Shown: positions 1-6,376 of the stretch, piece by piece
How positions within the stretch are numbered: the first letter of the stretch is position 1
Layout: the number at the start of each line of letters is the position of its first letter
Origin: Deltaproteobacteria bacterium
GTDB taxonomy: Bacteria; Desulfobacterota; DSM-4660; Desulfatiglandales; Desulfatiglandaceae
DNA: 17,020 nucleotides
Reading direction: 5' to 3'
Assembly: GCA_018644785.1 (NCBI GenBank)
Contig: JABGPV010000093.1
Span: 1 to 17,020 of the forward strand
Program-made: the position numbers and the translations under genes
Notes under the pieces: generated by a model
Seen by the model: only the letters and a program-made list of their open reading frames with translations
Database searches by the model: none
Told to the model about the DNA's origin: nothing

Positions 1-42
1 GTTAAAATTTTGATCTTCCTTGACCTTGACAAAAAATCCTAG

Positions 43-59
43 TTTTCGTTCAGACACTA
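43..59 (-). repeat. 17-bp repeat, inverted copy of 2607-2623
   Basis: The reverse complement of 43-59 is TAGTGTCTGAACGAAAA, an exact match to 2607-2623 in opposite orientation. The two copies enclose the thioredoxin pair and the ArnT-like gene. It could be an interspersed repeat or the end of a small mobile element; nothing else of an element is visible. Confidence 0.6.
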
Positions 60-105
60 TTTACAAAAGATAAGAGAAAAAGCAATTATTTGATGGAGGT
101 CACTT

Positions 106-459
106 TTGCCGAATTCAGAAAAGATCATTATCGAAGTAATGTACAAGGCGAGCTACTGCCTGCCCTGTCTGTATATGGATGAAACCGTCCTTGAAATACT
201 GCCTGAATACGATCAGTATATCGACTATAGGCGAGTCGATTTCATGCATAGCCCCGGAAAAGAAAGGTTTCTGGAGATTTCCTGCGAACTATATGGTGAA
301 GAGGCAGTCCGGAAACACTGCCGTGTGGCGCCGGTTCCCTCCCTTTTCATTGACGGGGAACTGTTCTTTGACGCGATTCCTCCCATGTTTGAGTTGAAAG
401 AGGCCATTGAAGAGGCTTTGAAACAGAAGGGTTTGAGACAAGCAGGAGAATTATCATGA
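106..459 (+). CDS. Thioredoxin-like protein with CLPC active site
   Basis: A 117-residue cytoplasmic protein without signal peptide or membrane segment. A beta strand (residues 7-12) leads into a C18-L-P-C21 redox motif followed by Y-M, and a cis-proline motif V-A-P-V-P-S lies around residues 74-79, followed by a strand and a C-terminal helix; this is the thioredoxin fold. The likely role is thiol-disulfide exchange, partner unknown. The start is TTG at 106, chosen because GGAGG at 95-99 stands six bases upstream. Its TGA stop overlaps the ATG of the next gene (ATGA at 456-459), so the two are translationally coupled. The next gene is a paralogue, with the same EV...(C/U)xxCxYM and APVPS...IDG..(F)FD framework. 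An extra Cys (C60) and a Cys before the cis-Pro region (C72) are also present. The thioredoxin-like assignment is secure; the subfamily is not known to me. Confidence 0.85.
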   Translation: MPNSEKIIIEVMYKASYCLPCLYMDETVLEILPEYDQYIDYRRVDFMHSPGKERFLEISCELYGEEAVRKHCRVAPVPSLFIDGELFFDAIPPMFELKEAIEEALKQKGLRQAGELS

Positions 460-749
460 CATCGAGAATCATTCAGATCGAGGTGCTTCACGAAGGCGCC
501 CATTGAATTTCGTGTGAATACATGGCCAGGCTGGTCGAATCGGTGGTTGCGGACTACGGCGAAACGGTGCGGTGGGAAAAGGTCATCACCAAAGATCTTG
601 TGGGGGCCAAACGTTTTTTGACGCTGTCGAAGGAATTGGGACGTATGGCACCGGTTCCTTCCATATATATCGATGGTAAGCTTGCGTTTGATACCACGCC
701 CGGAAGTGACGAACTTAAGGAATGCTTAAACAGACTGATTTCCGCTTGA
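456..749 (+). CDS. Thioredoxin-like selenoprotein, UxxC active site (in-frame TGA at 504-506)
   Basis: Reading from ATG 456 gives 97 residues if TGA 504-506 is decoded as selenocysteine. The site then reads H16-U17-I-S-C20-E-Y-M, which aligns residue for residue with Y-C-L-P-C-L-Y-M of the upstream paralogue, so Sec replaces the first, nucleophilic Cys. The second half (A-P-V-P-S-I-Y-I-D-G, then a C-terminal helix) matches the paralogue's cis-proline half. If TGA were a stop, only a 16-residue stub plus an ORF from ATG 522 would remain; that ORF lacks the first strand and the redox Cys pair and has no good ribosome site. A SECIS-like hairpin follows the TGA. Expected role: cytosolic selenol/thiol oxidoreductase. 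UxxC thioredoxin-type selenoproteins are established in Desulfobacterota; this exact family is not one I can name. Sec is inferred from alignment and hairpin, not proven. Confidence 0.85.
504..537 (+). promoter_or_regulatory. Sec codon TGA plus bacterial SECIS-like hairpin (thioredoxin-like gene)
   Basis: TGA at 504-506, then 22 bases, then apical loop GGC (529-531) closed by GGCCA/TGGTC (524-528 with 532-536; one G-U pair), extendable by T523-G537. Bacterial SECIS elements lie just after the UGA, with a short stem and a G among the first two loop bases; all three points are met. Confidence 0.7.
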
Positions 750-778
750 GCTGTTGTCACTTCTGATAGAGTCAACTC

Positions 779-2443
779 ATGAAAAGAGTCTCCATCGCAC
801 TGTTTGTTCTCTTCGTATTCGTCTATATCCTTCCCCTGGGTTTCCGACCGCTGACCATTCCGGACGAAACCCGGTACGGGGAGATACCCCGGGAAATGCT
901 GACTTCGGGGGATTGGGTTGTTCCCCGACTGAACGGATTGAAATATTTTGAAAAACCCCCCTTTGGATACTGGGCGAATGCTGTTTCCATGCGCACGTTC
1001 GGCGAGAATACCTTTGCCCTGCGGATACCATCGGCGCTATCCGTAATTGTTTCCGCCCTCATGATTTTTCTGCTGGTACGACGGTTTTCACCCGGGGGGC
1101 CGGCCTCCGTCCTGGCCCCGGCCATCTTTTTGACCTGTCCTCTCGTCCTGGCTATCGGCCACATCAATCTTCTGGACAGCCTGCTTTCCATGCTACTGAC
1201 CGGAGCGCTGGTCTGCTTTTTCTTTGCGCACATGGCGGATAAAATGCGGCGGAAGGCGCTTTTTCTCGCCCTCATGGGCATTTTCTGCGGACTGGCTTTT
1301 CTCACGAAGGGATTTCTGGCCTTCGCCGTGCCGATGCTGGCGGTGGTGCCGTTCCTGCTCTGGGAGGGCCGCTATAAAGACCTGCTCAGGATACCGTGGA
1401 TTCCATTGATAACGGCGGTTGGGATCGTTTTGCCCTGGTCCCTGATGATTCATTTTCGTGAAGGGGATTTCTGGAACTATTTTTTCTGGACGGAGCATGT
1501 GGCAAGATTTTTGGATCCGGTCCGCGGACAGCATCCGAAGCCTCCCTGGTATTTTCTGCCCATTCTGGTGGGTGGCGCGCTGCCATGGATAGCACAGAGT
1601 CCGGCTGTTATACCAACGGTTCTCAAATTCGAAATGAAAAAGCCGCTCATACGGTTTGCCATTTGCTGGTTCCTTTTCCCGTTCCTTTTCTTCTCCGTCT
1701 GCAGCGGCAAACTTATCCCGTATATCCTGCCGTGCTTCCCCCCCTTGGCAATTGTTTTTGCCGTCGGTCTCGCCGCATACTTTGAAGCCGGGAAAAAAAA
1801 GGCTTTTTCGGCTTCCGCCTGGGTGCTGGGTATTCTGTGCGGTCTTGGGGGTCTGTTTTTACTGCTCTCAGGCCTAGTGCAAATGAACTGGGGCGCTAGT
1901 GAGGCGATCAGGATTTATGGCCCTGACGAAGGGGGTAAATGGCTGCTGGGTTCTCTGGGGGCCTTTTTATGGGCTTTTCTGGTGATATGTTCCACCCGGA
2001 TGAAAGACTACCGGAAAAGAATGGTTTTTTACTGTGTGGCTGTCTTGACGTTTTTTTTCATTTCGAATTTTTCTGTTCCCAACAGCGCCATGGATCGCAG
2101 AACGCCGGGAAAGCTTCTCGAGCGAAACCTATCCAGGGTGACCCCCGATGCCATACTGGTGTCCAATGACAATGTGATTCGTGCGGTCTGCTGGTTTTTC
2201 AAGCGGGATGACGTGAAAGTGCTTGAAAAACCAGGCGAATTCACCTATGGGTTGAAACATGACCCTAACAAACCGGGAAAATTTCTGAGTGTTCACGCGT
2301 TAAAGGAATTGATACGCGAAAACGCGGGAAAACGTCCGGTGATTCTGGTTCTGATCCAGGATCACTACAAGGACTACACAGACCAGTTGCCCGCTCCCAT
2401 CTTTATGGATAACGATAACCATTTCGTCTTCACGGTGTATTAA
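779..2443 (+). CDS. ArnT/PMT-type polyprenyl-phosphate sugar glycosyltransferase
   Basis: A 554-residue inner-membrane protein with a hydrophobic first segment and many predicted membrane helices. Near the N terminus is R-P-L-T-I-P-D-E-T-R-Y-G-E-I-P-R-E-M (residues 23-40), whose D29-E30 is the acidic pair of the first periplasmic loop in GT83/GT39 (ArnT, PMT) enzymes, followed by Y-F-E-K-P-P-F-G-Y-W. Such enzymes move a sugar from an undecaprenyl-phosphate donor to lipid A or protein on the periplasmic side. Length matches ArnT (about 550). A soluble C-terminal part of roughly 120 residues follows the last helix. The gene starts 29 bases after the Sec gene, without a strong ribosome site. The donor sugar and acceptor cannot be read from sequence, so I do not call it arnT. 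Confidence 0.85.
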   Translation: MKRVSIALFVLFVFVYILPLGFRPLTIPDETRYGEIPREMLTSGDWVVPRLNGLKYFEKPPFGYWANAVSMRTFGENTFALRIPSALSVIVSALMIFLLVRRFSPGGPASVLAPAIFLTCPLVLAIGHINLLDSLLSMLLTGALVCFFFAHMADKMRRKALFLALMGIFCGLAFLTKGFLAFAVPMLAVVPFLLWEGRYKDLLRIPWIPLITAVGIVLPWSLMIHFREGDFWNYFFWTEHVARFLDPVRGQHPKPPWYFLPILVGGALPWIAQSPAVIPTVLKFEMKKPLIRFAICWFLFPFLFFSVCSGKLIPYILPCFPPLAIVFAVGLAAYFEAGKKKAFSASAWVLGILCGLGGLFLLLSGLVQMNWGASEAIRIYGPDEGGKWLLGSLGAFLWAFLVICSTRMKDYRKRMVFYCVAVLTFFFISNFSVPNSAMDRRTPGKLLERNLSRVTPDAILVSNDNVIRAVCWFFKRDDVKVLEKPGEFTYGLKHDPNKPGKFLSVHALKELIRENAGKRPVILVLIQDHYKDYTDQLPAPIFMDNDNHFVFTVY

Positions 2444-2779
2444 AGCGGTATCCCTTAATATGGAAAACATCAGGGATTACCGGCCCGGGCCAAATCGTGG
2501 ATAGGAAGGTGATGTTTAAACCGGAAGAAGATGCGCCACTCCTGGCCATGTTGCTGGAAACCCATGGCAGTCTGAACAAATCAGAACGGTTCCTTTCACT
2601 TCTAATTAGTGTCTGAACGAAAAAGCCGTTCAGTAGTTTCCTATCCATAAATGCCCTTTTTCCGTCCCGCCGGCGGGACTGAATTGGAAACCCGCTGTGC
2701 CCAAAATGAAATGAGTGGATGGCCACTAAGTATGTCTGGATATCGCCTGAAGCCAAAGCGATCAAAGATACTCTTCCGG
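2444..2779. other. Intergenic region with degenerate coding traces
   Basis: No convincing gene. A short reading from ATG 2460 (M-E-N-I-R-D-Y-R-P-G) stops at TAG after 14 codons. In another frame an ORF from ATG 2512 (GGAAGG just upstream) runs 34 codons to TGA 2614-2616. A single base change of frame near 2488 would join them into one open stretch, so this may be a decayed gene fragment, but I cannot name a family. Confidence 0.3.
2607..2633 (+). repeat. 17-bp repeat with hairpin, partner of 43-59
   Basis: TAGTGTCTGAACGAAAA at 2607-2623 is the inverted partner of 43-59. Here it runs into a 7-bp hairpin, CTGAACG (2613-2619) with CGTTCAG (2627-2633) and loop AAAAAGC. The hairpin lacks a T tract, so a terminator role is uncertain. 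Confidence 0.6.
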
Positions 2780-2808
2780 TTGACAAGGCGTACATTTTCA
2801 TGTACATT
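2780..2808 (+). promoter_or_regulatory. Promoter of the toxin-antitoxin operon with internal palindromic operator
   Basis: TTGACA (2780-2785), 17-bp spacer, TACATT (2803-2808). Inside lies a perfect inverted repeat GTACAT-TTTC-ATGTAC (2790-2805), and TGTACA occurs at 2801-2806. TGTACA is the core bound by YefM in the yefM-yoeB operator, so this is probably the autoregulatory site of the antitoxin that follows. Confidence 0.75.
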
Positions 2809-2863
2809 AAAACAGCCATTTTTGCAGAGTCGTAATGCGGTTTTGACCAAGGAGAATATTGGG

Positions 2864-3127
2864 ATGCAAAAAATACCCATAACTGAAGCAAGGAACGAAT
2901 TCATGAAACTCCCTTACCAGGCCGCCAAACATCAGATCCTTGCTGTTACCAGAAGAAACAAGGAAGTCATGGCGGTCATGAGCTGGGAATTATACGAGGG
3001 GCTACTTGAGACGTTAGAAGTCCTGTCTGATCCAACGCTGATGAATCATCTTAAAAAGGGCATAGATGACGTCAAAGCCGGCAGAACCCATTCCCTCTCC
3101 GAAGCATATGAAAGGCTTGGGGTTTGA
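2864..3127 (+). CDS. Phd/YefM-family antitoxin
   Basis: An 87-residue protein, starting at ATG 2864 with GGAG at 2851-2854 nine bases upstream. The N terminus M-Q-K-I-P-I-T-E-A-R-N-E-F-M is the Phd/YefM DNA-binding fold's first strand and helix, and V-T-R-R-N-K-E-V-M-A-V-M-S-W follows the family pattern in which a basic turn leads to a hydrophobic strand. The C-terminal half is the expected flexible, acidic and helical toxin-binding segment. A longer open frame extends back to 2651, but it crosses the promoter and operator, so the short start is right. The toxin gene begins within its last codons. It should repress its own promoter together with the toxin. Confidence 0.85.
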   Translation: MQKIPITEARNEFMKLPYQAAKHQILAVTRRNKEVMAVMSWELYEGLLETLEVLSDPTLMNHLKKGIDDVKAGRTHSLSEAYERLGV

Positions 3128-3455
3128 AATACCGGATTCGCATTACCGATACCTGTCTTGCTCTGATAGAAAAAATCCTGACAAGAAAATTCAGCGGACG
3201 ATTTTAGATCGAATTAAGAATTTATCGGATGTACCCGACAAACAGGGTAAAAGATTGGTCAAAGACCTATCCGGATTCCGCTCGATACATGTGGCAGGAA
3301 GATACAGGGCCATCTACAAAATCGATAAACAGACCGTGATTGTTCATGTTCTTGCTGTAGGAATCAGAAAAGAAGGTGACAAAAAAGATATCTATAAGAT
3401 TGCAAAAAAACTGTTAAATGCAGGCCTACTGGATTTAGATCCGGATAAGACCTGA
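3124..3455 (+). pseudogene. RelE/ParE-family toxin, frameshifted near 3170-3178
   Basis: A RelE-type mRNA interferase or ParE-type toxin is recognisable in two frames. Frame one starts at TTG 3124, overlapping the antitoxin stop, and gives L-K-Y-R-I-R-I-T-D-T-C-L-A-L-I-E-K, the usual first strand and helix. The homology then continues in another frame with P-D-K-K-I-Q-R-T-I-L-D-R-I, the core D-L-S-G-F-R-S-I-H-V-A-G-R-Y-R-A-I-Y-K-I-D and R-K-E-G-D...I-Y-K-I-A-K-K-L. The switch falls at A6 (3170-3175) followed by TCC; one missing A or C explains it. The second frame is open back to 3066, but that part is only antitoxin shadow. Options are a true inactivating deletion, a sequencing error in a homopolymer, or slippage at the A run. 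The conserved core Arg residues are intact, so decay, if real, is recent. Confidence 0.7.
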
Positions 3456-3804
3456 TGCCTGCACCCTACTCTAAGGACCCTCTCCGCCTTTACCCTCAGT
3501 TCATTCTTTGCCTCCGCCTTCTGATCTCTGGTTTTTCCCCTTCCGCGCCATGCGGCAGGCTGAAATGTCGTACGTAGACCAAGCTCGTTCCAAGTCTTCA
3601 GCACTGGGGACAGATCACTAATTTTAGACAGGCCTATGGGGGATTAAAAAAACCCAAAATTTATTCAATCACTGCTGAAATATTGTAGCAGAACTTTTTA
3701 GGCAACCCGCCTGCTGGTGTTGCGGGTGTAACCGTCCACCGGGCCAACCACAAACTTATGTCTCCCCCCCGCCCTGTAAGTGTTTACCAGTGCCCCATAC
3801 TTTC
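3456..3804. other. Intergenic region, no gene seen
   Basis: About 350 bases without a supportable gene. ACCCGC (3705-3710) and GCGGGT (3722-3727) could form a weak 6-bp stem. A stretch around 3607-3625 (GGGGACAGATCAC) resembles flanks I associate with REP-type transposases, but no transposase is readable here. Confidence 0.4.
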
Positions 3805-3833
3805 TTGGGATTCTGCTGGGATTTGGGTATAAA
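3805..3833 (+). promoter_or_regulatory. Sigma70-like promoter of the AAA ATPase gene
   Basis: TTGGGA (3805-3810), 17-bp spacer, TATAAA (3828-3833), followed by TAAT. It places the transcript start about 25 bases before the ATG at 3868. Confidence 0.55.
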
Positions 3834-3867
3834 TAATGCTTGACTTGTCGGCAGATTGACGGCGATA

Positions 3868-5031
3868 ATGCCCGGCATGTTTACACGTGAACTAAAGATA
3901 ATAGGCACTTCAGCTTTTTTGCTTGGGCCGAGAGGAACGGGAAAATCCACCTGGATTCAGAAAAACTATAAGGATAATACCGTTGTTTACGATCTTCTAA
4001 ATACCACGGAATTGATCCGTCTCAGCCGGGATCCGTCCCTGCTTTACCGGGAAACCGCTCATTTGCCTTCGGGCTCATGGGTTATCGTAGATGAAATTCA
4101 AAAAGTACCTGCTTTGCTTAACGAGGTACACAGAATAATTGAAGAGAAAAGAATCAGATTTATTTTATCTGGATCAAGCGCACGAAAACTGAGAGAATCC
4201 GGAGTTAATCTGCTGGCCGGCAGGGCCCTTACTTACAACCTTTTCCCTTTGGTGACCCAAGAGGTCGGCTTCGAACTCGATTTGGACAGGCAGATCGCTT
4301 TCGGTATGCTTCCAAGTTCATTTTCAGCGGCAAATCCTAAGAGATACCTGCGAGCATACACAGAAACCTATTTGAAAGAAGAGATCAGGGAAGAGGCACT
4401 AACAAGAAATTTTGGTAATTTTGCCCGCTTCCTGGAAATAGCCGCCCGTCAAAACGGACAGCTCACCAACACAGCAGCCATCGCGAGAGATGCAGGGGTG
4501 GCACGACAAACAGTTCAGGGCTATTTTGATATATTAATCGATACGCTGATCGGTTATTGGCTCGCCCCATGGAAACTCAAAAGGACGACCAAGCAGGTGA
4601 GCCATTCGAAGTTCTACTTTTTCGATTCCGGTGTGGTCAGGGCATTGTCCGGTCGACTGCCTTATCCCGCAACACCTGAAGAATCCGGGCCGTTATTCGA
4701 ATGTTTTATAATTAACGAAATGAGAGCATACCTGCACTACACCGAGCTGGATTACCCGCTTTATTTCTGGAGAAGTCAGAACGGAGTAGAAGTGGATATC
4801 CTTCTCGAAACTTCAAAAGGTTATGTGGCCATCGAGCTGAAAAACGGCGTCGGATGGGTGAATAAATTCAACCGGGGGATGCACAGATTAGCAGAGGAGT
4901 TCGGCAGAAACAAAGTTAAATGTATTGGCGTCTTCAGGGGTGAAAGGCAACTCATGATGGATAGTGTCATGGTCTATCCTGCGCTTGATTTCTTAAGACG
5001 TTTATGGGATGGTGAAATTATTCAAGACTAA
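3868..5031 (+). CDS. AAA_14/DUF4143-type ATP-binding protein
   Basis: A soluble protein of 387 residues from ATG 3868 (TTG 3856 and ATG 3877 are in-frame alternatives; none has a clear ribosome site). It has a Walker A motif G-P-R-G-T-G-K-S-T near residue 20, a Walker B motif W-V-I-V-D-E-I-Q-K-V-P near residue 70, and a sensor-like F-I-L-S-G-S-S-A-R-K-L. A winged-helix-like stretch (T-N-T-A-A-I-A-R-D-A-G-V-A-R-Q-T-V) and a C-terminal nuclease-like strand pattern V-E-V-D-I-L-L-E...V-A-I-E-L-K-N-G follow, as in DUF4143. This is the common family of mobile, patchily distributed AAA proteins of unknown cellular role. It stands alone behind its own promoter, beside a toxin-antitoxin locus, consistent with an accessory island. 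The family is certain; the function is not. Confidence 0.9.
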   Translation: MPGMFTRELKIIGTSAFLLGPRGTGKSTWIQKNYKDNTVVYDLLNTTELIRLSRDPSLLYRETAHLPSGSWVIVDEIQKVPALLNEVHRIIEEKRIRFILSGSSARKLRESGVNLLAGRALTYNLFPLVTQEVGFELDLDRQIAFGMLPSSFSAANPKRYLRAYTETYLKEEIREEALTRNFGNFARFLEIAARQNGQLTNTAAIARDAGVARQTVQGYFDILIDTLIGYWLAPWKLKRTTKQVSHSKFYFFDSGVVRALSGRLPYPATPEESGPLFECFIINEMRAYLHYTELDYPLYFWRSQNGVEVDILLETSKGYVAIELKNGVGWVNKFNRGMHRLAEEFGRNKVKCIGVFRGERQLMMDSVMVYPALDFLRRLWDGEIIQD

Positions 5032-5134
5032 ACCACCTGTCTGATCCTGTTTCTCGTCCGGAATCTCCCTCAATTTCTGTAATAGTCCTTTTGTCTTCGT
5101 GGTGTATTAAGAATGAGAAGGGCAGAATGTAATA

Positions 5135-6376
5135 TTGCCCCGTGAAATTATGAATATCGAGTCTCAACGAAAAATTGACCGGATTGCGGGCAAAGCCATT
5201 TGCCGCCTGCTTTCCCTGTTTCCCCGAAAGAAGGTTAAAGCGGGGAGTGTGCCGTCATCGCCAAAAATTCTGGTCATACTCCTCTCTGAAATGGGGAGTC
5301 TTGTGCTGGCCCATCCCATGTTTACATATTTAAAAAAAAATCACCCCGGTGCGGATATCTTTGTGCTGGTATTTAAAAAGAACAGGGAATGCCTGGAAAC
5401 CCTGAAGCTGGTTCCTGAAAGAAATATCCTGACAGTCCATGGAGATTCGCTGACGGCAATGTTGAAGGACAGCATCCGGTTTATATTCCGGATGCGGAGA
5501 GAGAAAATAGATGCAGTGATTGACTGTGAACTCTTTTCAAGGATCAGCAGTATTTACGCTTTTCTAAGCGGTGCCGGGTTGCGGGTGGGGTTTCATCCCC
5601 ACACCCAGGAGGGCCTTTACAGGGGTGATTTTATTAACCGGCCCGTTCTCTACAATCCCTACCGCCACATATCCAGGCAGTTTGTGGCTTTGGCGCAGTC
5701 AATGGAAAACGGGAATGGTTTCCCTTTGGTGAAACGAAACGTGGGTGATGACGTTTTTTGTATCCCAACGCTGAATCCCAATGCGGATCAGCAGGAAGAC
5801 TTGAAGAACAGACTGAAAAGCGATTTTCCGGAAACCATTGGAAAAGATCTGGTCTTGCTTTATCCGGGAGGCGGCCTGCTCCCCATACGGGCATGGCCTT
5901 TGGACAATTATTGCGGAATTGCCACGAACCTGCTTGCAAAAGGTTACGTTGTGGGCATTATCGGGATGAAAGAAGATGCACCCCTGGCTGAAGTCATTTC
6001 CTCACGGTGTCAAAGCCCATATTGTATTGATCTCACCGGTTATACCCGAACCATCATGGAGCTGATCACCCTTCTTCATTTCGGGTCCCTTCTCATCACC
6101 AACGACGGGGGTCCCGGGCATTTCGCTTCGTTGACGTCGATCCCGACCATTATTTTCTTTGGCCCGGAGACCCCGACCCTGTATGCCCCGCTCAGTGAAA
6201 ATGCGGTAAGTCTCCATGTGCCACTGCCCTGTTCTCCATGTCTCACCGCCTACAACCACAGGAATTCTCCCTGCGACGGGAACAATGCCTGCCTTAAAGC
6301 CATCAGTCCGGAGGAAGTGTTTGATAAGGCCTGCGAACTGCTGAAAATAGACACCATTACCCCTATCATCTTATGA
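5135..6376 (+). CDS. Glycosyltransferase family 9 (heptosyltransferase-like)
   Basis: A 413-residue cytoplasmic or membrane-associated GT-B enzyme. The N-terminal Rossmann part starts with I-L-V-I-L-L-S-E-M-G-S-L-V-L-A-H-P, the family's acceptor-side motif. The C-terminal part has L-Y-P-G-G-G (nucleotide-sugar domain start), and N-D-G-G-P-G-H-F-A-S-L-T-S-I-P-T with F-F-G-P-E-T-P, which is the GT9 D-x-G-P-x-H donor motif. A four-Cys cluster (C-S-P-C, then C and C before the end) is also typical of the LPS heptosyltransferase branch. The start may be TTG 5135 or ATG 5150; AAGGG at 5119-5123 is the only nearby ribosome-like site. Its stop overlaps the next gene (ATGA at 6373-6376), so the two form a coupled pair. 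The sugar transferred is not readable; an LPS core or other envelope glycan is likely. Confidence 0.88.
   Translation: MPREIMNIESQRKIDRIAGKAICRLLSLFPRKKVKAGSVPSSPKILVILLSEMGSLVLAHPMFTYLKKNHPGADIFVLVFKKNRECLETLKLVPERNILTVHGDSLTAMLKDSIRFIFRMRREKIDAVIDCELFSRISSIYAFLSGAGLRVGFHPHTQEGLYRGDFINRPVLYNPYRHISRQFVALAQSMENGNGFPLVKRNVGDDVFCIPTLNPNADQQEDLKNRLKSDFPETIGKDLVLLYPGGGLLPIRAWPLDNYCGIATNLLAKGYVVGIIGMKEDAPLAEVISSRCQSPYCIDLTGYTRTIMELITLLHFGSLLITNDGGPGHFASLTSIPTIIFFGPETPTLYAPLSENAVSLHVPLPCSPCLTAYNHRNSPCDGNNACLKAISPEEVFDKACELLKIDTITPIIL

Noticed and set aside
2651..2863. N-terminal extension of the antitoxin from ATG 2651
   Set aside because: It crosses a near-consensus promoter and operator, lacks family similarity, and the internal ATG 2864 has a good ribosome site.
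3600..3630. REP-type (RAYT) transposase flank
   Set aside because: Only a short remembered motif; no transposase ORF or paired repeat is visible.
5085..5114. Apparent copy of the ArnT-like gene's last codons (GTCTTC..GGTGTATTAA, as at 2427-2443)
   Set aside because: The match is short, and similar CTTCGTGGTG strings are common in intergenic DNA of such genomes; no upstream homology supports a duplicate.
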